From Ectobacillus funiculus (GTDB lineage: Bacteria > Bacillota > Bacilli > Bacillales > Bacillaceae_G), in contig NZ_SCFM01000004.1 in the NCBI RefSeq assembly GCF_004138295.1, forward strand, positions 1-64,000: a stretch of DNA of 64,000 nt. The letters run 5' to 3'. The notes beneath the pieces are model-generated. The model made no database searches. It was given only the letters and a program-made list of their open reading frames with translations, and had not been told where the DNA came from. Shown here piece after piece: positions 25,434 through 32,900 of this stretch; the stretch's first letter is position 1, and every line of letters begins with the position of its first letter. Position numbers and translations under genes: made by a program.

Positions 25434-26084
25434 TCATGGCCAATACTTTTGAATAAAAAGGTTTTTTCCTGGTTGCCATTCTGCATAACTGATTTCTGCA
25501 GGTTGACTTATCCCATGAGTATTTAGCTGCTGATACAGCCAGTCTTTATTTAAACCTGCTTTCTGGAGGTTTTTGAGGATAACCTCGCCATCACTAATAA
25601 TAGTAAGGGGGAGAGTTTTCTTTTGTTCACCAGCATTTGCTTTTTGTAAAACACTAATACTTCCATCGTTTTCCAATATGGCATATTCTACACCCTGAAG
25701 TGAGAAAATATCTTTGGAGCGCAATAATTGCTGTAATTGGTTAATATCCAAGTGGTTCTTTTTCATTTCGTTCCAATCTAATCTTCCTTGGTTAATAATG
25801 ATGGCAGGTTTTCCTTCTAGTATATAGCGCAGTTTTCGAAATTTCTGTGTAACAATCTCGGTAATAAAAATAAGGAGGCCCCATAATCCGATTGCTAAGA
25901 GGAGTTTTAAAAGGCCGACATCTCCATCAAATATAGCCCCTCCAACTATATCTCCCAATACTAGGGCAGATATAAAATCGAAAGTAGTGATCTGACTAAT
26001 TTGTGTTTTTCCTAGCCATTTCACAAGCATGAAAAGAGCTAAGTATCCAACTGTGAGTTCAATTAGAACCTGTAAGTAACTCAT
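25434..26084 (-). CDS. DUF421-domain membrane protein (YetF/YdfS-like)
   Basis: 216 residues: three membrane helices (about 5-80), then a cytoplasmic DUF421 domain. Conserved features are GKTQISQITTFDFISALVLG, GKPAIIINQGRL and LEQLLR-like LQQLLRSKDIF. In B. subtilis relatives sit in the spore or cell membrane and affect germination; the function here is unproven. ATG 26084 is behind TTAGGGGTTAG at a slightly long distance. Confidence 0.9.
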   Translation of the reverse strand: MSYLQVLIELTVGYLALFMLVKWLGKTQISQITTFDFISALVLGDIVGGAIFDGDVGLLKLLLAIGLWGLLIFITEIVTQKFRKLRYILEGKPAIIINQGRLDWNEMKKNHLDINQLQQLLRSKDIFSLQGVEYAILENDGSISVLQKANAGEQKKTLPLTIISDGEVILKNLQKAGLNKDWLYQQLNTHGISQPAEISYAEWQPGKNLFIQKYWP

Positions 26085-26268
26085 GTTTTATCTAACCCCT
26101 AACCATCTTCCTTATAACTCTGTTATGGACATATTTTTTTTACTTTAAACTAGTGTGTATAGTAGCACATGCTTACTTTAATAATTGCTCCCTTACTTTT
26201 TCAGAAGGGTGATACTTCTTTTCGGATAAGAGGAAAGATATGAAAAAGGGGGTGTTGGTATTAATGCA

Positions 26269-26523
26269 ATGGATCAAATTTTAAGAGCAATTTATGAAGA
26301 GTTCAATAAAGAAACAGCCAATCTCAGTAACATTAATAGCGCTACAACTGAATTGGAGGGTAGGATCTTTAAGGAAGCAGCTCTTCAACTTGAGAAAGAT
26401 GGCTATTTACTGGGTGTGAAGAAAGCAACAGGGGGGCAGGACAATAAAGTTTTAACAGTTTGGTTCGACTCTAATACTAGTGTAACCCGTAAAGGCGCAA
26501 GCCGCCTTACTGAAATACTTTAA
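26269..26523 (+). CDS. YjcQ-family-like protein
   Basis: 84 residues: an N-terminal helix (DQILRAIYEEFNKE), FKEAALQLEKDGYLLGVKKA and a C-terminal VTRKGASRLTEIL resemble the winged-helix-like YjcQ family, often phage-associated and of unknown function. ATG 26269 is 16 nt from the best site (AAAAGGGGGTG), so an unusual upstream start is possible. Confidence 0.6.
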   Translation: MDQILRAIYEEFNKETANLSNINSATTELEGRIFKEAALQLEKDGYLLGVKKATGGQDNKVLTVWFDSNTSVTRKGASRLTEIL

Positions 26524-26531
26524 GTGAATTT

Positions 26532-26559
26532 GAGCATTCCCTCGGGAGTGCTTTTATTT
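26532..26559 (+). terminator. Terminator after the YjcQ-like gene
   Basis: AGCATTCCC-TC-GGGAGTGCT followed by TTTATTT; repeat copy 7 begins at once. Confidence 0.85.
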
Positions 26560-26691
26560 CACCTTAAGATATAAATTTCTAGCTGGAGGAGAATGTAACG
26601 TAGAGAGAAATTTTAGCAATAAAGTATAAGGACCACTATGCCCTTGGCTTCGTCCAAGAGCAGGGCTCGTCAATCAGCGAGTTTTCTTTAG
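26560..26691 (+). repeat. bcr-like structured repeat, copy 7
   Basis: A diverged full-length copy (CACCTTAAGATATAAATTTC ... GAGTTTTCTTTA) with arms AAATTTCT/AGAAATTT. It follows a T-rich terminator tail ending TTTTATTT. Confidence 0.8.
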
Positions 26692-26825
26692 TAAACCAAG
26701 TCATCTTAAAAAAGGGTATAGTGAATCGGCTGAATTGAGCTATAGTATAGAAAGCGGTATAATGCGCACAATAATTGTCGGAAGTTTAAGTATCAAAATA
26801 ATAATTATTTGGAGGCTTTTGCTTT

Positions 26826-27167
26826 ATGACACAAAAAAATCCACAGGAGCAATTAAAACAAGCTATTCAAGATGTCCAACAAGCGGAACAGGAACTAAAA
26901 AGTATCCAAGCTACTAACTCTCAGCCAAATCAACGATTACAACAAGCACAGCAGGATGTCCAGGAGGCATATCAACAACTGCAATTAGAGAATCAACAAT
27001 TACTGCAAGCACAACAACAGGTGGAAATAGAAACGCAACAATTACTGCAAGCGCAACAAAAAGTTAAGCAAGAACAACAGGAGGTTAGAATGGCACAAGC
27101 AAAAGTTCAGCAGGCACAAGCTACTGCAACTTCTGCAATGACGGCTTTAAGCGACTCTATACAATAA
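26826..27167 (+). CDS. Gln-rich coiled-coil protein (113 residues)
   Basis: More than a third of the residues are Gln. Internal repeats QQLLQAQQQVEIETQQLLQA and similar predict one long coiled coil of about 90 residues. ATG 26826 follows TGGAGGCTTTTGCTTT. There is no signal peptide or membrane segment. Such proteins can be spore or structural scaffolds, but nothing here fixes the role. Confidence 0.7.
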   Translation: MTQKNPQEQLKQAIQDVQQAEQELKSIQATNSQPNQRLQQAQQDVQEAYQQLQLENQQLLQAQQQVEIETQQLLQAQQKVKQEQQEVRMAQAKVQQAQATATSAMTALSDSIQ

Positions 27168-27558
27168 AAATAAAATAGTATAGTTTTTATTGTATTACAG
27201 AAATTTTTTTCTTAAATACAAGCTTGATATAAATGAACGAGGTCCTCTCCTGCACGGAGGGGCTTTTTCTATACGGCTCTCATTCTTTTTATCATCTTGA
27301 AAAAAGCAGTCATCGGAGTCGTTACCCTTATAGAAGTCCGTTCTTAAAAGACTCAGGATAAAATGGCGAAAGCTAAACTTAGACAGTGGAAAGTAATTTT
27401 ACGTGGTATTCAAAAGAAAAGAAGGTTTAAAATGTTTCATGAGTATAAAAGTGTAATAAATTTAAAAATAATGGATAATATAAGATGTTTTAAGGGTGCC
27501 ATAGGAGGAAAATCCTATTCATAAGAAGAATACAATTATTTAAACAGGGGGTGCTGTA
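27168..27558. other. Intergenic interval
   Basis: Apart from the terminator at 27243-27269 I see only AT-rich sequence and a candidate ribosome site before the next gene. Confidence 0.5.
27243..27269 (+). terminator. Terminator after the coiled-coil gene
   Basis: CCTCTCC-TGCAC-GGAGGGG followed by CTTTTTC. Confidence 0.8.
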
Positions 27559-27786
27559 ATGTTACAAAAAGTTAAAACCAAGGTAATTATGGATAGCGGA
27601 AAGGAATACATAGTTAGCATGCATCCTGAATTGTTCGCGATACACATTACAGATGAGTTTGGAAACATTCTGAGGGGAATGCTTCAGTTTGATAATATAT
27701 TTATTAATCCTCAACATATTTCATCGCTTGAGGCAGTAAATTTCGAGATTTTTACCCTTGAAGATATTGAAAATGCAGTGGGCTAA
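27559..27786 (+). CDS. Hypothetical protein (75 residues)
   Basis: Starts ATG 27559 behind ACAGGGGGTGCTGTA. The pattern of short strands (TKVIMDSGKEYIVSM; EFGNILRGMLQF; NFEIFTLEDIENAVG) suggests a small beta-rich protein. Unrecognised; possibly limited to this lineage. A terminator follows. Confidence 0.65.
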   Translation: MLQKVKTKVIMDSGKEYIVSMHPELFAIHITDEFGNILRGMLQFDNIFINPQHISSLEAVNFEIFTLEDIENAVG

Positions 27787-27796
27787 TTTAAATTTA

Positions 27797-27820
27797 GCAT
27801 TCCTTCGGGGGATGCTTTTT
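27797..27820 (+). terminator. Terminator after the 75-residue gene
   Basis: GCATTCC-TTCGG-GGGATGC followed by TTTTT. Confidence 0.85.
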
Positions 27821-28257
27821 ATTTTATAAAAGCGATTAACGCCGGAAGCTGAGGTGAGTATAATGCGAGAGTGTAAGAGGAAAAGAAGTGTTTTAAGTTA
27901 GAATGTTATAAAAGCTAATACGATTGTGCTTGATATAAAAGTCATGGTTGGTTTCTATCAAAATACGCAAGGAGCACTTCTTCCTCAAGAGTATGGCTTG
28001 AGATGGAGGCGATGAATTTGCGTCAGACAAAGTGTGGTTTATTGCATACTAATTTGTCTGGTTTTTTGTTTCCTCAAAGTAGCAATATCCCCATATAGCA
28101 GCCCTGTCAAGTCAAAGACTAAGGAACGAAGCGATTAGCAATAAATGGTGAAATATACAAAAAGCAGGAATATATTGTATTATTATCTAAATGATTTCTT
28201 TATTAATGAAATTGTTTACTGAATTTATAAAATTTATTTCAGGGAGTTGGTAAGAGG
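27821..28257. other. Intergenic interval with an orphan terminator
   Basis: CAGACAAA (28024-28031) and TTTGTCTG (28053-28060) followed by GTTTTTTG form a terminator with no clear gene before it. A 28-codon ORF (ATG 28014) overlaps the hairpin and is not convincing. Confidence 0.45.
28024..28068 (+). terminator. Orphan terminator
   Basis: An 8-bp perfect stem with a 21-nt loop and T tract. It may end a small RNA starting in 27.85-28.0 kb. Confidence 0.6.
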
Positions 28258-28533
28258 ATGAGAACAAAGAAAGATATTATAGCTACAATTTCTAACTTTA
28301 CTCAGTTTGCTTCGTTTGATGAGATGTTACAAAAGCATTACATTGTGTTTGAGGACCGTAAACGAAAAGGGGTGTGGACACTCATGTTGAAAGAAGGGCA
28401 GTGGAGTGTGCACGGTAAAGGGGCCGAGTACTGCGACGAGGGAGAAACTTTCTTAACTGAAAAAGAGGCTGTGGATTTTATCTGGAGCAATCGAGCAACA
28501 TTTAGACAGAGTATGCTAGTACTTCAAAAGTAA
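28258..28533 (+). CDS. Hypothetical protein (91 residues)
   Basis: ATG 28258 behind AGGGAGTTGGTAAGAGG. A soluble, mixed-charge protein with Trp/Tyr-rich middle (KRKGVWTLMLKEGQWSVHGK) and a C-terminal helix. No family recognised. Confidence 0.6.
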   Translation: MRTKKDIIATISNFTQFASFDEMLQKHYIVFEDRKRKGVWTLMLKEGQWSVHGKGAEYCDEGETFLTEKEAVDFIWSNRATFRQSMLVLQK

Positions 28534-28926
28534 ACTTGGTAAATAAAAGAGTGTGAGTTTTTCCTAGTGTTAGTTATGAGAAAGTGGAAAAGCATAGTTT
28601 CTTAGAGGATTAGGGATCTGTCTAGAATTGTATTTTCAATTGACAGCTTCTTAATGGTATAACCAGCGCTTCATTTGAACGCAAAATCAATTAAGAAAGT
28701 TCCTGCTTCATCAGCCAGGGACTTTCTTTTTTACATTAATAAAAAGTTTTTTTGTGTCCGTACGTGAGGGCTTTTTGATGTGGTTATGATGTATGTCCAT
28801 TCTTACATAATCCTATTTTATAAAAAATTTTCTTCTGTTCTATCATACTTGGTAACCTGTCCAATCTTTTTGATGAATTTTACATATAGTATAACGAATA
28901 CAGATTACAAGGGGGGGATAAATACA
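28534..28926. other. Intergenic interval
   Basis: Holds a strong terminator at 28693-28733 and nothing else I can support. Confidence 0.5.
28693..28733 (+). terminator. Terminator
   Basis: AAGAAAGTTCCTG and CAGGGACTTTCTT pair around a 10-nt loop, followed by TTTTTAC. Confidence 0.85.
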
Positions 28927-29082
28927 ATGTGGAACAGATTTGAGAATGAGCAAGAAACAAATGTCCGCTCTGATAACGATAACACAAATAGAATTGTTGA
29001 TCGCAATACTAATACAGCTTCTGTACAGAATAGTGGCAATTCTACTGTTAATGTAAGAGTAAATGTTGAAGAAGAAGAATAA
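28927..29082 (+). CDS. Asn-rich small protein (51 residues), possibly spore-associated
   Basis: Starts MWNRFENEQETNVRSDNDNT with a good site (AAGGGGGGATAAATACA) and ends NVRVNVEEEE. It shares the local pattern SGNS-T/D-V-N/D-V with the next gene. Composition (Asn, Glu, Arg; no Cys) is like small spore-layer proteins, but this is only a hint. Confidence 0.6.
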   Translation: MWNRFENEQETNVRSDNDNTNRIVDRNTNTASVQNSGNSTVNVRVNVEEEE

Positions 29083-29127
29083 GTACAGAAAAGGGCGCCT
29101 AATCAAGTTTTATAGTAATGCCAATAG

Positions 29128-29168
29128 AAGGGGAAACGATATAAAGATAATATCCTTTCCCTTTTTAT
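29128..29168 (+). terminator. Terminator between the two SGNS-motif genes
   Basis: AAGGGGAAAcgATAT ... ATAATatccTTTCCCTT stem followed by TTTTAT. Confidence 0.7.
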
Positions 29169-29196
29169 ACCATGTGTATAGGAAAAGAAGGAATGA

Positions 29197-29442
29197 ATGA
29201 TTATGTTCGGATATCTTAATACAACAAATGATGAGGAATCAACCCAAGTACAAGCGAACATTGGTCATAGTGGAAATTCAGATGTTGATGTTTTTACTCA
29301 TATCGAAGTGGATACTAAGCCAATTGCTTATGCGATGTTATGCTCATTGTATGCACAGGGGAAACTATCTAAAAATGAGTTCAACCTAGCTGTTAGAAAA
29401 TTAGAAGCATTAATGAACAGAAACAAGAAGCAGTCTAATTAA
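29197..29442 (+). CDS. Small protein with SGNSDVDV motif (81 residues)
   Basis: ATG 29197 (or 29203) behind AAGAAGGAATGA. The N-terminal half (STQVQANIGHSGNSDVDVFT) is strand-rich; the C-terminal half is helical (AYAMLCSLYAQGKLSKNEFN, then AVRKLEALM). The SGNS-D/T-V motif also occurs in the 51-residue protein just upstream, suggesting the two work together. Function unknown. Confidence 0.65.
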   Translation: MIMFGYLNTTNDEESTQVQANIGHSGNSDVDVFTHIEVDTKPIAYAMLCSLYAQGKLSKNEFNLAVRKLEALMNRNKKQSN

Positions 29443-29562
29443 ACGTCTAAAAATATTAATATAAAGACCTTAATAGGATAATATTTAATTGATTGACGTG
29501 TAACGAGAGTGTTGAGAAAGTACCTACTTTGAGTAAGTATGAGGGTTTGATCAATATACAAA

Positions 29563-29620
29563 AAAAGAAAAGAAGTGAATTGTTTACAATCCAGTAAGTG
29601 ATTTGCTTCTTTTCTTTTTA
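29563..29620 (+). terminator. Long stem-loop terminator
   Basis: AAAGAAAAGAAG and CTTCTTTTCTTT pair around a ~30-nt loop, followed by TTTAC; repeat copy 8 begins at the next base. Confidence 0.65.
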
Positions 29621-29755
29621 CATTGTAGGAATGTATAAATTTCCAGCTGGAAGTAAATTCGACGTAGTTGGAAATGTTAGGAATACAGTATAAGTAGGGC
29701 TACGCCTTTGTCTTCCCAAAAGGGCAGGGCTCGCCAGTCGGTGAGTTTTCTTTAC
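29621..29755 (+). repeat. bcr-like structured repeat, copy 8 (left flank of the PKS operon)
   Basis: A full-length copy from CATTGTAGGAATG to GAGTTTTCTTTAC. It lies 232 nt before the synthase operon, in the same orientation as copy 9 beyond its far end. Confidence 0.85.
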
Positions 29756-29986
29756 GCGAACTTTTTTGTACCTTCAGCCCGATTCCTTCATGTATTTCCG
29801 ATAGCCAAAAAGTGTGAAGATCTATAGTGAATGAATAGAACTGCTGTTTACTGAATATTCTTGTAACTGGTCTTCTTTTTATAGTTTCAGATTATTGTAT
29901 AAAGCGTGGGGTAGGAAGGTAAGGACGGGGGAAGGAGCCATTCCTCAAAGGAAGTGAGACAGTATCCAGGCAAGGAGGAATAGTAG

Positions 29987-32900
29987 TTGAATCAGTATGG
30001 AAAAGAAATAGCGGTTGTCGGACTTGGTTGTGTTTTGCCCGATGCGTTTACGCCGCAGCAGTTTTGGGAGAATAATAGGAAGGGACATACATCGTTACGC
30101 TCCCTAAACGTTCACCATAGATGGAATTGGGAGGTTTTTCACGACTCAGATCCTGATGCAGTAGATAAAACATACACGATTACAGCTGGAGCAATTGAAA
30201 ATTATGAGTTTGATTGGAAAAAGTTTCGCATTCCGCCATCTGAGGTGCAAGCAAGCAGTCCGATGCAATTTATGATTTTAGATGCAGGTGCACAGGCGTT
30301 AGAGGGTGTTCGGCTGCTGCCAACGGATCGGACCGGAATTTACATTGGGTCTATTGGATCAGGATGGCAAAAGGATACTGGTTTACAAATTCATAGAGAT
30401 GTAATGCTTGAGGCTCTCAAGATGAGTTCAAGCTTTTTATCCTTACCTAATAACATCCAGGAAAAAGTTATAGGTTCTATAAAGCATAGTATAGGAAAAT
30501 CCCTAAACTCAGCGGGGGTTGAAAATTTAATTGTTCATTCACTCGCAAGCGTTGCGTGTGGCCGAATTGCGCAGTATTTCGATATAAAAGGTCCTCACGT
30601 TGCTGTTGATGCTGGATACGCTTCCTCGCTGGCTGCGCTGGAGATAGGAATTCGCTCGCTGCAGGAAGGAAGTGTGGATCTTTCGCTTGTCGGAGGGGCA
30701 AGCGAAATTTTGACCCCGCTGAACATGATTGCTTTCTCTAAGCTAGGCGGCCTGTCGAAGTCTATTATCCGACCGCTCGATGGGGAGGCGGATGGAACAC
30801 TTCTAGGGGAAGGAACAGCTATGTTTGCCTTAAAGAGGCTGGAGGACGCAGTGCGGGATGAAGAGCATATTTATGCTGTCATTAAAGGGATCGGCAGCTC
30901 TTCTGATGGGAGTGGAAGATCTCTGCTTGCGCCGGATCATCAAGGTCAGGCCCTTGCGATGAAACGTGCTTATGAAGACGCTCATGTAGATCCGAAAACA
31001 ATTAGCTATATTGAGTGTCATGCTACAGGCACACAGTTAGGAGATGTGAGTGAAGTGAAAGCTCTCTCTAGCTTTCATGAAGAAGCCTCGTATCGCATTA
31101 TCCTTGGATCAGTGAAGGCAAATATTGGCCACTTAGGGGCGGCCGCAGGCGCTGCGGGACTGTTGCGAACGATATTGACGCTGTACCATGGACTCATCCC
31201 TCCTCAAGTTAGCTTTCATACGTCAAACCTACAAATGCAGCTCGCATCCACTCCATTTACCGTTCCTTTACAACCGATTGCATTGCAGCCACAAGACGGA
31301 ACATTCTTACCGCGGGCAGGTATTAGTTCTTTTGCCTTTGGAGGAATTAATTATCATGCTGTGCTAGAAGCATATTCTTCCCAATATACAGCATGTAAAA
31401 CTGGAGTATATTCCGATTTTGAGGAGGAGCCAATCGCGATTATTGGAATGTCAGGGATATTTCCTGATGCTGCTGATAAGGAAACATTTTGGTCAAACTT
31501 GCTGCAAGGAAAGGATTCGGTTACAGAAATCCCCGATGAACGATTTGACAGTGAATTATTTTATGATAGTTCCCGGGCAGTTCCAGAAAAATCTTATACA
31601 AAGTTAGGTGGGTTTCTTTCCCATACAGAGCGGGACCCTTTAAAATGGCGAATCCCCCCATCCTCTGCCCCATATATTGATGAAGCTCATCAACTTGCTT
31701 TAACTTGTGTTGAACAAGCCCTTCAAAATGCCGGCTATGATCCGAACATATGGGATGGAGAGCAAGTGTCTGTTATGCTGGGATTTTTACCTTACCAAAC
31801 TAAAAAGCTTCTTGCTGATGTTCGTGTAAACTATCAGGAAATCCGCAATATTTTTGCGAGAGTTCTCGAAGAGCAGGAATACATCATTTCTCCTGCCCTA
31901 CAGCGCTGTATTTTGGATGAGGCAGAACAATGTTTTATGGATCAGCGTCCAAAGATTACAGAAGATACGCTGGCGGGCTATTTAGGCAGTCTTGCAGCCG
32001 GCCGTGTTGCAAAGCATTTTAATTTTAAGGGAACGCAGCTGGCCATCGATGGTGCCTGTTGTTCAACCCACCTTGCTTTTTTAGCTGCTGTGCAATCTCT
32101 CCGTCATAAAAAAAGTGATGTTGTGTTAGTAGGAGGCATTAATGCTGATATGACCCCAGAATTTTATGTGGGGGGATGCGGAATTCAAGCATTATCAGCT
32201 GATGGGATTCGGCCGTTTGATGCACGGGCAGATGGCTTTGTTCCCGGAGAAGGAGCAGGATTTTTTGTTTTGCGACGTTTATCGGATGCAAAACGTGATG
32301 GACAGAATATACTTACTCTTATTCGCTCGGTTGCAGCTACATCTGATGGGAAAAGCGGTTCTATTCTCTCGCCGTCGCTCGAAGGTGAAGCAAGTGCAAT
32401 GGTGCAGGCGCTTAGGCAGGCCAGAGTGTCTCCGGAACAAGTTGATTACGTGGAGTGCCATGGTACTGGAACGGTCATGGGAGATGCAACTGAGATTGAG
32501 GCGCTTTTGAAGGCGTATGGTACGGATAGAACAAAACCACTGCAAATCGGATCAGTAAAATCGAATATAGGTCATCTATTGGCCGCTGCTGCTGTTCCGG
32601 CGGTAATGAAAACCGTGTTTGCTTTGCGTGAGGGAGTAATCCCGCCGTCTATTAATATAGAAGTTGTAAATCCAAAGCTGAACAGTACTAGGGAAATAAT
32701 CCAAGTTGTGACATCCTGTGAGCGATGGGAGACGGAATATCATGAACCGCGGAGGGCTGGAGTAAGCGGATTTGGATTAGGCGGAGCTAACAGTCATATG
32801 ATACTCGAAGAATATAAAGTGACCGAGCAGCAGTTTGATTCTTTCCTTTCCCATGAAACTTCGCAGTGCAGCAATGTTCTGCCGATTGCAGTCACACAGG

